Shown in pieces: positions 1-7,832 of a stretch of 64,000 nucleotides of DNA (positions are counted from its first letter, which is position 1; each line of letters opens with the position of its first letter). The notes under the pieces were generated by a model that had not been told where the DNA came from, ran no database searches, and was given only the letters and a program-made list of their open reading frames with translations. Source of the DNA: DATLGB01 sp964242305. Lineage in GTDB: Bacteria; Actinomycetota; Thermoleophilia; Solirubrobacterales; Solirubrobacteraceae. The translations under genes and the position numbers were made by a program. The stretch covers positions 1 through 64,000 of the forward strand of contig CAXTBB010000005.1 in assembly GCA_964242305.1 (NCBI GenBank). Reading direction: 5' to 3'.

Positions 1-210
1 CAGCTTGCGCCGGTCCTCCCACGGAAAGTCGAACAGGATCGCGAGCATCTGCGTGGTCAGTTCGATCGCCACCGTGTCGACCCAGTCGAAGCGCTCGCCG
101 ATCGGCAGCGAATCGAGGATTTCGGCGGTGCGGCGGCGGATGTCGCTCGACATCCGCGTCATCTCGGACGGGGTAAAGGCGGGGGCGACGGTGCGGCGCT
201 GGCCGGTGTG
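1..210 (-). pseudogene. Cytochrome P450 fragment (CYP153-like), cut at both ends
   Basis: Reading the reverse strand from 210 to 1 gives 70 uninterrupted codons that resemble the middle of a bacterial P450. It begins HTGQRRTVAPAFTP, continues through RRRTAEILDSLP and FDWVDTVAIELTTQMLA, and ends LFDFPWEDRRKL at base 1. The ELTTQML and LFDFPxEDRRKL segments are typical of CYP153-type and related proteobacterial P450s. The reading frame continues past the left edge of the window. Upstream of HT the P450 similarity stops at once: the expected PPK is replaced by SV, and the forward-strand hydrolase frame begins there. There is no start codon and no haem-ligand region here. It is either a broken gene or the end of a misjoined contig. 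Confidence 0.7.
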
Positions 211-1879
211 GACCGAGCTCGACGTCAACCCGAAGCACGACGCGGACCGCAACGTCATCATCCGCCCGGCCCGCAACTTCCTCGAGGGCCACCGCTACGT
301 CGTCGCCCTGCGCCACATGCGCTCCGCCGACGGGTCGGTCGTCCGCGCGAGCACCGCGTTCGCCGCCCTGCGCGACGGGACCGTCAGCACCGACGTGTCG
401 CTGGAGCAGCGCCGCGCCCACTTCGAATCGCTGTTCCGCACCCTCGCGCGCTCGGGCGTCGACCGCGACGACCTCTTCCTGGCCTGGGACTTCACCGTCG
501 CCAGCGAGCGGAACCTGTCCGAGCGGATGCTGCACATCCGCGACGACGCCTTCAAGCAGCTGGGGGACACGAACCTCGCGGACCTGAAGGTGCAGGGTGC
601 GTCCCCGACGTTCGCCATCACCAAGGTCACCGACAACCCGGAGGAGCAGGTCCTGCGCCGGGTCGACGGGACGGTCGAGGTGCCGTGCTACCTCAACGAC
701 CTGACCTGCGCGTCGGGCGGGACGTTCAACTATGCGAAGGGCCTGCCGGCGCAGATGCCCGGCAACACGCAGGCGGCGCGCTTCACCTGCAACATCCCGC
801 GGGTCGCCGCCGACGGCGCGCCGCTGCGGGCGGGCATCTACGGGCACGGCCTGCTCGGCAGCCGCGACGAGGTCAACCAGAGCCAGCTCAAGACGCTCTC
901 CCAGAACCACGGCTTCGTGTTCTGCGCGACCGACTGGAGCGGCATGGCCTGCACCGACACCCCCGACCCGCCGGCCATCCCGCTCTACCTGCCCGACTGC
1001 GACATCCCCACCGTCGCCACGATCCTCACCGACATCTCGAACTTCCCCAAGCTGGCCGACCGCGTGCAGCAGGGGATGCTGAACGCGCTCTACCTCGGGC
1101 GGGCGATGATCCATCCGCAAGGACTCGGGACCAACGCCGCGTTCCAGGTCGGCGGGAAGTCGGTGCTGGACACGACACGCCTGTACTACGACGGCAACAG
1201 CCAGGGCGGCATCATCGGCGGCGGGCTGATCGCCGTCGCGCCCGACCTCGATCGCGGGGCGCTGGGCGTCAACGGCATGAACTACTCGACGCTGCTGCGC
1301 CGCAGCGTGGACTTCAACACGTACGCCGGCATCCTCTACGACGCGTATCCGGACGAACTGGAGCGCCCGGTGCTGCTGCAGCTGCTGCAGATGCTGTGGG
1401 ACCGCGCGGAGACGGACGGCTACGCGGAGCACATCACGCGCGATCCGTATCCGAACACGCCCGTGCACAAGGTGCTCATGCAGATCGGCCTCGGCGACCA
1501 CCAGGTCACCAACTACGCGGCCAAGGTGGAGGCGAGGACGGTCGGCGCGCACGCGTTCACCCCGTGGGCCGAGCCCGGCCGCGACACCGACAGAGACCCG
1601 CTGTTCGGCATCCCCGCCGTCGCCGGGTCGACCTACGCCGGCTCGGCGCTGATCTCGCTGTTCGACTCCGGCTCGCCCGTGCCGCCGAAGACGGAGACGC
1701 CGCCGTCGGAGGGCGAGGACCCGCACGAGCTGCCCCGCCGCTCCCGGCTCGCCCAGCAGCAGAAGTCGGACTTCCTCCGGCCCGACGGCGTCTTCACCGA
1801 CGTCTGCGGCGTCTCGCCGTGCTTCGCCGGCTCGAAGGCGCCTACGACGCGATCAGGACGATCCCGGCGAGGGCGGTGA
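206..1879 (+). CDS. 5'-truncated secreted alpha/beta-hydrolase-like protein
   Basis: About 557 codons are open from the junction near 206 to the stop at 1879. The frame also stays open back to position 5, but that part is antisense to the P450 fragment, so the true start and signal peptide are missing. The N-terminal remainder has the feel of an Ig-like or jelly-roll domain (IIRPARNFLEGHRYVVALR). The centre looks like an alpha/beta hydrolase: GIYGHGLLGSR as a possible oxyanion loop, YDGNSQGGIIGG as the nucleophile elbow, and IGLGDHQVTN supplying an acid and histidine. Paired cysteines and a Pro/Glu-rich tail suit an extracytoplasmic location. The substrate is unknown. The 3' end overlaps the convergent exporter gene by 38 bases. 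Confidence 0.6.
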   Translation: MWTELDVNPKHDADRNVIIRPARNFLEGHRYVVALRHMRSADGSVVRASTAFAALRDGTVSTDVSLEQRRAHFESLFRTLARSGVDRDDLFLAWDFTVASERNLSERMLHIRDDAFKQLGDTNLADLKVQGASPTFAITKVTDNPEEQVLRRVDGTVEVPCYLNDLTCASGGTFNYAKGLPAQMPGNTQAARFTCNIPRVAADGAPLRAGIYGHGLLGSRDEVNQSQLKTLSQNHGFVFCATDWSGMACTDTPDPPAIPLYLPDCDIPTVATILTDISNFPKLADRVQQGMLNALYLGRAMIHPQGLGTNAAFQVGGKSVLDTTRLYYDGNSQGGIIGGGLIAVAPDLDRGALGVNGMNYSTLLRRSVDFNTYAGILYDAYPDELERPVLLQLLQMLWDRAETDGYAEHITRDPYPNTPVHKVLMQIGLGDHQVTNYAAKVEARTVGAHAFTPWAEPGRDTDRDPLFGIPAVAGSTYAGSALISLFDSGSPVPPKTETPPSEGEDPHELPRRSRLAQQQKSDFLRPDGVFTDVCGVSPCFAGSKAPTTRSGRSRRGR

Positions 1880-2687
1880 CCACCCCGATCGTCTGCGTCC
1901 GCGACAGCCGCTCGCCGAGGAACACGAAGCCGAGCGCGACCGTGAACACGGGCGCGGTCGCGTTGAGGACCGAGACGAGCGAGAGCTGGCCGCGGTCGGC
2001 AGCGATCAGGTAGAGCAGCGTCCCGGCCATCAGCATCAGGCCGGGCAGGGCGACGAGCGGCGTGTCGCGGCGGATGCGCACCGCGCGCACCCGCCGCCCG
2101 GCCCACGCCACCATCACCGCCAGCAGCGCCGCGCGCGCGTCGACGAGCGCCCACGCCCGGCCGTGCTCGGAGGCCTCGGGCAGTGCGGTCAGGAAGACGC
2201 CGAACGCGAGCGCCGAGCCGGTCGCCCACAGCGCCGCCGCCCGCGCGTCCGGATGCGCGTCGTCCGCCGGCCCGGACCGGCGCGCGGCGAGCACGCAGCC
2301 GGCCAGCCCGAGCACGACGCCGGCGCCCTGCAGCGCGGTCAGGTCGTCCCCGCGCGCGAGCAGGCCCCAGGTGACCGGCACGATCGTCCCTGCCGACACG
2401 ATCGTCGCCACTACGGACAGCGGCCCGAGCTGCGCCGCCGTGTAGAAGCCGATCAGCCCGCCCGCGTTGCCGGCGCCGGCCAGCAAGGCCACCGTCAGCG
2501 GCCCGCCGCCGAGCGCCGGCCCGCCCTCGACGAGCAGGTAGGCGATCGCCGCCAGCAGCGCCGCCGCGTGCGAGACGACCAGGACGGCGACGAGCGTCCG
2601 CGTGCGCGCCAGCTGCGGGCCGATGACGTTGGAGATGCCGTAGCACGCCGCCGAGGCCAGAGCGAGGGCGACGGTCACCATCGCCAC
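1842..2687 (-). CDS. EamA/DMT-family membrane exporter
   Basis: The 281-residue protein is almost entirely hydrophobic, with about ten predicted membrane helices arranged as two EamA-type halves (roughly residues 1-135 and 148-281). The usual end-of-repeat pattern is visible in TAPVFTVALGFVFLGERLS followed by TQTIGVVTALAGIVL. Members of the drug/metabolite transporter superfamily export amino acids, nucleobases, cofactor precursors or drugs; nothing here fixes the substrate. The ATG at 2687 is chosen because the first helix begins immediately (MAMVTVALALASAACYG). It is divergent from the YaaA-family gene, with a 51-base gap, and has its own promoter by position. Confidence 0.8.
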   Translation of the reverse strand: MAMVTVALALASAACYGISNVIGPQLARTRTLVAVLVVSHAAALLAAIAYLLVEGGPALGGGPLTVALLAGAGNAGGLIGFYTAAQLGPLSVVATIVSAGTIVPVTWGLLARGDDLTALQGAGVVLGLAGCVLAARRSGPADDAHPDARAAALWATGSALAFGVFLTALPEASEHGRAWALVDARAALLAVMVAWAGRRVRAVRIRRDTPLVALPGLMLMAGTLLYLIAADRGQLSLVSVLNATAPVFTVALGFVFLGERLSRTQTIGVVTALAGIVLIAS

Positions 2688-2738
2688 GCGAGCCTATGGT
2701 GACATCGTCCAGAGGCCGAAGGCCGGCCGGACGAAATC

Positions 2739-3458
2739 ATGATCCGCGTCCTGCTTCCACCGTCGGCCGGGAAGACGACGCCAGCGGGCGGGCCCGTGAA
2801 TCTCGACACGCTCGCCTTCGCCGCCCCGGCGGTGACGAAGCGGCGCGAGCGGCTGCTGCGGGCGCTCAAGCTCACCGGCGCCCCCGCCGGGCCGGCCGCC
2901 GAGGTCTACACCGGCGTCCTCTACGGCCAGCTGCGGCTGGCCGAGCTCGAGTCCGCATGGGACCGCGTCCTCATCGCCAGCGCCCTGTTCGGCGTCGTCG
3001 CGCCCGGTGACCGCATCTGCGCCTACACGCTCGACATGGGCGCGAAGGTCCCGCGCCTGCGCGAGTCCCTGACCGCCTACTGGCGCCCCGCGCTGGCCAG
3101 GACGCTCCCCGACGAGCCGGGGCTCGTCCTCGACCTCCGCTCGGGCTCCTACGCGGCGGCCTGGCGGCCGCGGCGCGCGACGCTCCTCGGCGTCCGCGCC
3201 GTCACGCTCGAGGGGAAGGCCGTCACCCACATGGTCAAGGCGGCGCGCGGGGTGGTCGCCCGCATCGTGCTCCAAGCCGACCCTGAGACGCCGGAGGACA
3301 TCCTCGCGCTCGTGCGCGCGGCCGGGCTCCAAGCGGAGCTGGATCAGTCGCGTTCGATGATCACCGTCGTCGACTTGACGACGGCGGCGGCGGTGTCGCC
3401 CGGCTTGAGGCCGAGGTCCTCGGCCGCCTCGCGCGACATCAGCGACACGATCCGGTAG
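2739..3458 (+). CDS. yaaA: YaaA-family peroxide-stress protein with an extended tail
   Basis: The protein opens MIRVLLPPSAGKT, the signature start of the YaaA (DUF328/UPF0246) family. It keeps the family features VYTGVLYGQL, the SALFGVVAPGDRI segment and a late VTLEGKAVTHMVKAARG block. E. coli YaaA limits free iron and DNA damage during hydrogen peroxide stress and binds DNA. The normal family end is reached near residue 200 (LALVRAAGLQAEL). The last 38 or so codons read antisense through the 3' end of the neighbouring HTH-Mop gene and look like spurious tail sequence, so an original stop codon may have been lost. The gene is convergent with the metal-transport operon and overlaps it by 115 bases. 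Confidence 0.75.
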   Translation: MIRVLLPPSAGKTTPAGGPVNLDTLAFAAPAVTKRRERLLRALKLTGAPAGPAAEVYTGVLYGQLRLAELESAWDRVLIASALFGVVAPGDRICAYTLDMGAKVPRLRESLTAYWRPALARTLPDEPGLVLDLRSGSYAAAWRPRRATLLGVRAVTLEGKAVTHMVKAARGVVARIVLQADPETPEDILALVRAAGLQAELDQSRSMITVVDLTTAAAVSPGLRPRSSAASRDISDTIR

Positions 3459-3718
3459 GGCCCGCAGGCGAGGTCGATCTTCGCCATCACCCCGTCCATC
3501 TCGACGGCGAGGACGGTGCCCGTCATCCGGTTGCGCGCGCTCGTCTTCCCGCTCGGGGCACGGGTGCGCAGCAGGTCGGCGAGGGTGTCGGCGGGCAGGA
3601 AGCGTTGGCCACCCCGGCGTTCGAAGGTCACCCGCCCGTCCCGCTCCCAGCGCCGCAGCGTGTCCACGCTGACGCCGAGGGCGGTGGCGGCGGCGCCGAT
3701 GCGGACGAGATCCTCCAT
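3344..3718 (-). CDS. HTH-Mop regulator (MerR-type HTH plus TOBE/Mop domain)
   Basis: Residues 1-50 form an excisionase/MerR-like helix-turn-helix (IGAAATALGVSVDTLRRWERDGRV, interrupted here only by reading, followed by GGQRFLPADTLADLL). Residues 58-124 form a single Mop (TOBE) oxyanion domain: SARNRMTGTVLAVEMDG, then MSREAAEDLGLKPGDT and a VKSTTVII end. Such proteins sense molybdate or tungstate and repress uptake genes. It is the last gene of the leftward transport operon, overlapping the upstream binding-protein stop by one base. It is the natural candidate to bind the inverted repeat at 10825-10843. Metal specificity cannot be read from sequence. Confidence 0.8.
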   Translation of the reverse strand: MEDLVRIGAAATALGVSVDTLRRWERDGRVTFERRGGQRFLPADTLADLLRTRAPSGKTSARNRMTGTVLAVEMDGVMAKIDLACGPYRIVSLMSREAAEDLGLKPGDTAAAVVKSTTVIIERD

Positions 3719-4632
3719 CAGGCCGCGAAGTCTGACGCGAAGGCGTCCAGCGCGCGCGACCGCCGCCCGAGCGCGACGAAAGGGACCGTCTTCGACCCGG
3801 GATCCCCGCCGCTGGCGTAGGCGAGCGGGAGGTCGACGAGCGCGTCGGTGAGGTCGCGCAGGCGCGGGGTGACGAGCGCGTCGATGCGGCCGCGGCGCAG
3901 CGCCGTGATCGAGTCACTCCCGCTCAGGCCGGGCGCTCCGAGCGCGCCCACCCAGCGCCCACCGGCCGCCTGCGCGGCGCCCTGCGCGCACGCGTCGTTC
4001 CAGCACAGGATGCCCGTGATGGCGGGGGAGAGCGCCGCCGCCACGGCCGCGCGCGCGTCGTCGACGGCCTGCGCGGCGACGGTCGCCTCGACGGTCAGCG
4101 TGCGCCCGATCGCCCGCGCGGCCGCCGCCCACCCGGGAGCGAACGGACTCGGGACGGCGGCGCCCTCCGGCGGCGCGACCAGCAGCACCGGCCCGTCCGG
4201 TGCCAGCGCCGCGAGCCGCGCCCCCGCCCGCGCCTGGTCGACCGTGATCGCGGCTGCCTGGCCCTCGATCGCGGTGATGAAGCTCACGATCGCGACCCCT
4301 TTGGCGCCGGCGACCACCGGCGCCACGGCGGCGGCGTCGAACGGCGCCACGGCGATCGCGCGGAAGTCGCCCTGCGATGCGGTCCAGCGCTTGAGGTTGG
4401 CGACCTGGGCGGCGACGCCGGCGGGATCGTCGCTCAGCGTCAGCTGCGCGCCGACGTTGTGCGCCCGCGCGCGCACGAGCCGCCGCACGTCCTCGATCGG
4501 CGCGTAGTAGGACGCGTAGTCGATGGCCACCGCCCGCTTCTGGGCGGCCTTCAGCGACTGGTTGGCGAAGCGCTTGTCCCCGCACCCGGCCAGCGCGAGC
4601 ACGGCCGTCCCCACGAACGCCCGCCGGTTCAT
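3718..4632 (-). CDS. Sugar-type (type I) periplasmic binding lipoprotein
   Basis: A twin-arginine-like start (MNRRAFVGTAVLALAGCGDK) contains a lipobox, LAGC, so the protein is probably a lipoprotein with Cys16 or Cys17 as the lipid site. The mature 290 residues fit a type I, RbsB/LacI-like periplasmic binding fold: VAIDYASYYAPIEDVRR at the N-terminus, DFRAIAVAPFDAAAVAPVV, the hinge strand VAIVSFIT, and ITGILCWNDACAQGAAQA. The family usually binds sugars or autoinducers. Finding it downstream of a TupB-like permease, in an operon that already has a TupA-like binding protein, is unusual and its ligand is open. It overlaps the permease by four bases (ATGA), so the two are co-translated. Confidence 0.7.
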   Translation of the reverse strand: MNRRAFVGTAVLALAGCGDKRFANQSLKAAQKRAVAIDYASYYAPIEDVRRLVRARAHNVGAQLTLSDDPAGVAAQVANLKRWTASQGDFRAIAVAPFDAAAVAPVVAGAKGVAIVSFITAIEGQAAAITVDQARAGARLAALAPDGPVLLVAPPEGAAVPSPFAPGWAAAARAIGRTLTVEATVAAQAVDDARAAVAAALSPAITGILCWNDACAQGAAQAAGGRWVGALGAPGLSGSDSITALRRGRIDALVTPRLRDLTDALVDLPLAYASGGDPGSKTVPFVALGRRSRALDAFASDFAA

Positions 4633-5324
4633 CGCGCCGCCCGCTGCTGGACGCGCGTGAGCGTCGCCGCGACGATCACGACGAGCGTGAGCAGGACGAG
4701 GGAGTCCGCGGTCGCACGACCGAAGTCGGCCTGGCTGAGGTCGAGCAGGATCGTCGACGCGAGCGTGTTGGTGGAGCCGTCGATGTTGCCCCCCACTATG
4801 ACCACCGCGCCGACCTCGGCCAGCGCGGACAGGACGGCGGCGATCACCGCGGCCATCACCCCGACGCGCGCCTCACGCAGGGCGAGCAGGAGTCGCTCCG
4901 GCGTCCGCGCGCCGAAGGCCCGCGCCTGCTCGAGCAGCCCTCTCGGGAGGCCGTCGACCGCGGTCGCGGTGAGGGCGATCACGATCGGGAGCGCGAGCAG
5001 TGCCTGGGCGACGACGATCCCGGCCAGCGTGTTGGTCAGCGACAGCGACAGGTAGCGCGACAGCGGCAGGTAGGCGAGCGCGAGCATCACGCCGAGCACG
5101 ACCGGGGGCAGCCCGAGGCCGGCGTTGGCCAGCGCCACGCCCGTTCGCCGCGCGCGGGTGCGCCGCTCGCCCAGCCACGCGCCCAGGGGCAGCCCCAGCA
5201 CCAGCGCGATCGCCGTCGACTCGACCGCGAGCAGCAGCGTCCGCCCGACGACGGCCCACAGGCGCCCGTCCCCGCCGAAGAGGACGTCCAACGCCTGGGC
5301 GAGCGACTGGTAGACGAACTCCAC
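4629..5324 (-). CDS. TupB-like ABC permease 1 (tungstate/molybdate type)
   Basis: The 231-residue protein has five or six membrane segments and the inner-membrane permease EAA-like loop (LLEQARAFGARTPERLLLALREAR, broken as LLEQARAFGA then RTPERLLLALREAR). Features such as ANAGLGLPPVVLGVMLALAYL and LLALPIVIALTATAVDGLP are typical of TupB/CysU-related permeases for tungstate and molybdate. It would pair with the ATPase encoded immediately upstream. A second related permease (6215-6886) suggests either a heterodimeric channel or two alternative ones. The start ATG at 5324 directly abuts the ATPase stop codon at 5325. Confidence 0.8.
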   Translation of the reverse strand: MEFVYQSLAQALDVLFGGDGRLWAVVGRTLLLAVESTAIALVLGLPLGAWLGERRTRARRTGVALANAGLGLPPVVLGVMLALAYLPLSRYLSLSLTNTLAGIVVAQALLALPIVIALTATAVDGLPRGLLEQARAFGARTPERLLLALREARVGVMAAVIAAVLSALAEVGAVVIVGGNIDGSTNTLASTILLDLSQADFGRATADSLVLLTLVVIVAATLTRVQQRAAR

Positions 5325-6236
5325 CTAGAACACCACCCCGCCGTCGAGGCGCAGCCGCACGCGGTCGCCGACGGCAGGGCCCGGGTACGGGTGACGGGCC
5401 TGCACCGTCCCGCCCTCCACGGACAGCTCGCACAGCACGCCGTCCTCCTCCGGGATCCGGTGGGCGACCGTCGCCGGGACCGACCCGGCCGGGTCGAAGG
5501 CGACCTGCGCGGGCCGCAGCCGCCGCACACCGCCGGGCTCGGTCATCCGGCCGGTGAAGCCGAGGAAGCTCGCCACCGGTTCCGTCGGCGGGCGCTCCAG
5601 CACCTCGCGCGGCGGGCCCTCGGCGGCGACCCGGCCGTCCAGCAGGACGATCAGACGGTCGGCCAGCGCCCACGCCTCCGCACGGTCGTGGAGGACGACG
5701 AGCGTCGCACGGTCTGGGTCGCGCAGGACGGTCGCGGTGTCGCGCAGGAGGTCGGCCCGCGTCGGCGCGTCGAGCCCGGCGAACGGCTCGTCGAGCAGCA
5801 ACGCGTCCGCACGCAGGGCGACCGCGCGGGCGAGGTGGACCCGGCGCGCCTCACCGCCCGACAACGCGTCCGCACGGCGATCGGCGAGGTGCTCTGCGCG
5901 CAGCCGGGTCAGCGCGTCAAGAGCGCGGTCGGCCCGTTCGGGACGTGGCACGCCCCACCAGCCCAGGGCCGCCTCGACGTTGGCCTGAACCGTGCGCCGG
6001 GCGAGCGCGGACGCCTGCAGCGCGGCGGCGACGCGCCCCTCGCTGCGCACCCTCCCGCCAAGCGCGGGCAGCAGCCCGGCCAGCGTCGCCAGCAGCGTGG
6101 ACTTGCCCGCCCCGTTGGGCCCGAGCACGGCGACCACCTCGCCGGTGCGCAGCTCGAGGTCCACCTCGCTGACCACGGCCCGCCCGTCGCGCCCCGCCGC
6201 CAAGCCGGTGGCGGTCAGGACCGGACGGGCAGCCAT
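5325..6236 (-). CDS. ABC transporter ATPase (TupC/ModC type)
   Basis: The 303-residue nucleotide-binding protein has Walker A GPNGAGKST, signature LSGGEARRVHLARA, Walker B ALLLDEPFAGLD and a switch histidine in VVLHDRAEA. Residues after about 240 (VRRLRPAQVAFDP onward) form a small beta domain resembling the TOBE regulatory domain of molybdate/tungstate ATPases. The ATG at 6236 (MAARPVLTATGL) is chosen because the frame upstream is the antisense of the permease gene. The start lies inside the permease 2 coding region, a 22-base overlap. It should energise both permeases at the inner face of the membrane. Confidence 0.82.
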   Translation of the reverse strand: MAARPVLTATGLAAGRDGRAVVSEVDLELRTGEVVAVLGPNGAGKSTLLATLAGLLPALGGRVRSEGRVAAALQASALARRTVQANVEAALGWWGVPRPERADRALDALTRLRAEHLADRRADALSGGEARRVHLARAVALRADALLLDEPFAGLDAPTRADLLRDTATVLRDPDRATLVVLHDRAEAWALADRLIVLLDGRVAAEGPPREVLERPPTEPVASFLGFTGRMTEPGGVRRLRPAQVAFDPAGSVPATVAHRIPEEDGVLCELSVEGGTVQARHPYPGPAVGDRVRLRLDGGVVF

Positions 6237-6886
6237 CGCGGTCGGCGACCGTGTTGGAGCACCGTGAGGACGGCGGCGACGACGGCGTAGGTCGCGAGCA
6301 TGATCGCCCCGTACCGAGCGGCCTCGCCGTGCTCTCCCGCCCCCCAGGAGGTGAGCGCCGCCGTCGGCAGCACCTCGGCGTCGGTGGCCGTTCCCACCAC
6401 CAGGATGGCCCCGACCGACGCCGTGGCCGCGCCGAGCGCGGCCATCAGCGCGGCCGCCACGCCGACCCGTCCCTCCCGCACGGCGAACCGCCCCAGCGCC
6501 GGACCGCGCGCCCCGTACGCGCGTGCCTGCGCGACGAGCCCGGGGGAGAGGCCCTGAACCGCCGCCGCCGTGAGCGCGATCACGATCGGCAGCGCGAGAA
6601 GTGACTGGGCCAGGATGACCGCGTCGAGCGTGTAGAGCCAGCGCAGGCCGCTCAGCGGACCGCCGCCCCACGGCGATGTCGGCCACATGCACAGCCACAA
6701 GATGTGCCCGAGCACGACCGGCGGAAGCCGCAGGCCCGCGTTGACCACCCCCATCACCCCGCGGCGGCCGCGAAACCGCCCGAGCCCGAGCGCCGTCCCG
6801 AGCGGGACGCCGGGGATCGCCGCCAGCGCGGTCGCCTCGAAGCCCACCCGCAGGGTGCGCAGGGTGAGCACGGTGGTCGGGCTCAC
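6215..6886 (-). CDS. TupB-like ABC permease 2
   Basis: The 223-residue integral membrane protein parallels permease 1: NAGLRLPPVVLGHILWL matches NAGLGLPPVVLGVM, and LLALPIVIALTAAAVQGLSPGL is nearly the same as the other copy. The cytoplasmic coupling loop is VAQARAYGARGPALGRFAVRE. The two copies are diverged paralogues, not a recent duplication. TupB-type transporters normally use a homodimer of one permease, so two flanking the single ATPase gene suggest a heterodimer. The start at 6886 overlaps the DUF2149 stop by four bases. Confidence 0.78.
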   Translation of the reverse strand: MSPTTVLTLRTLRVGFEATALAAIPGVPLGTALGLGRFRGRRGVMGVVNAGLRLPPVVLGHILWLCMWPTSPWGGGPLSGLRWLYTLDAVILAQSLLALPIVIALTAAAVQGLSPGLVAQARAYGARGPALGRFAVREGRVGVAAALMAALGAATASVGAILVVGTATDAEVLPTAALTSWGAGEHGEAARYGAIMLATYAVVAAVLTVLQHGRRPRWLPVRS

Positions 6887-7212
6887 GGCGCCTTGACGTA
6901 GACGAGCCGGCCGTCCGCCAGCCGGTAGACCGCGCCGACGCGCTCGCCGGTGCCCTCCGTCCGCTGCCCTGAGAGCTTGATCGTCCGCAGCTGGTCGCCC
7001 TTCTTGATGACCACGGTCTGGCCGGTCGCGGTCTTGCGGACGATGGTGACGTCCTTGCTGGTCAGCAGCTCGGTGAGGTCGGCGGACTTGAGCGCGGCCA
7101 GCAGGAAGGCCACCGCGAGCACGATGCCGAGGTCGAACATGTTGACGAGGCCGTCGAGCGGGTCGCCGCCCCGATCGGCGTGGCGCTGCGCGCGGCGGGT
7201 GACGCGCGTCAT
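6883..7212 (-). CDS. DUF2149-like protein, ExbD-like single-pass partner of the proton channel
   Basis: The 109-residue protein has a basic cytoplasmic start, then DPLDGLVNMFDLGIVLAVAF, one membrane helix at about residues 25-42 with an aspartate at its start, then a 65-residue beta-rich extracytoplasmic domain (VTIVRKTATGQTVVIKKGDQ, GAVYRLADGRLVYVK). That layout, a short N-terminus, one helix carrying a conserved Asp and an external domain, is that of ExbD/TolR/MotB partners of ExbB/TolQ/MotA channels. As I recall, DUF2149 is mainly known from methanogen loci next to MotA/TolQ/ExbB proteins. The gene overlaps the channel gene by four bases, so one complex is likely. The ExbD assignment is by layout and context. 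Confidence 0.65.
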   Translation of the reverse strand: MTRVTRRAQRHADRGGDPLDGLVNMFDLGIVLAVAFLLAALKSADLTELLTSKDVTIVRKTATGQTVVIKKGDQLRTIKLSGQRTEGTGERVGAVYRLADGRLVYVKAP

Positions 7213-7832
7213 GCCTCCTCCAGGATCGCGGTGACGAACTCGAGGTCGGAGAGATCCTGCGCGTAGAGACGGTCGCGCACGAGCGAGATGCCGAAGGCGA
7301 CGGCGCCGATCAGCAGGCCGAGCACGGTGATCGAGAACGCCACGCGCAGGTTGTCGGTGAGGCGCGTGACGTCCCCGCGCGCGAGGCCGCTGAGCGCCGG
7401 CGACAAGGGGATCAGCGTGCCCATCAGCCCGAGCGCGGGACCGGCGCGGACGAGCAGGCGGGTGCGCTCGAGCCGGCGCAGCGAGCGGAGGTCGTAGTCG
7501 GCCAGGCTCTTGGCGATCCGCGTCTCGGCACCCGGCGCACCGATCAGGCCCGCGACCCGGGCGACCGCGTCGGCCATCGCCGGGCTCGCCGTCGCGCCCT
7601 GGAGGGAGAGCAGCGCGCGGCGCCGGTCGTCGTCCGAGCCGGCCGTGCGCGCGGCCACGGCGGCGCGCTCGAGCTCGTCGCTGTCGCGGCGGCGGCGGTT
7701 CAGCAGCTCGGCGACGAGCGCGCCCAGCTCGACCAGCACGAGGGCGAGCGCCCCCAGCGCGACCACCAGCACGGGAATGCGCAGGACGTTGGTGACGTCG
7801 AAGACGACGTCTTCCACGGACGCGAACGGCAT
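7209..7832 (-). CDS. MotA/TolQ/ExbB-family proton channel
   Basis: The 207-residue protein has an N-terminal membrane helix (residues about 14-40), a long charged cytoplasmic helical stretch, then GPALGLMGTLIPLSPALSGL, the hallmark TolQ/ExbB segment, and a last helix, LRVAFSITVLGLLIGAVAFG. These proteins form a pentameric channel that uses proton-motive force to drive a partner single-pass protein; the DUF2149 gene directly downstream supplies one. Such motors normally energise TonB or Tol in diderm bacteria or turn flagella. Here the channel gene sits between surface and permease genes of a Mo/W uptake operon. The ATG at 7832 directly abuts the PKD gene stop. Confidence 0.8.
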   Translation of the reverse strand: MPFASVEDVVFDVTNVLRIPVLVVALGALALVLVELGALVAELLNRRRRDSDELERAAVAARTAGSDDDRRRALLSLQGATASPAMADAVARVAGLIGAPGAETRIAKSLADYDLRSLRRLERTRLLVRAGPALGLMGTLIPLSPALSGLARGDVTRLTDNLRVAFSITVLGLLIGAVAFGISLVRDRLYAQDLSDLEFVTAILEEA

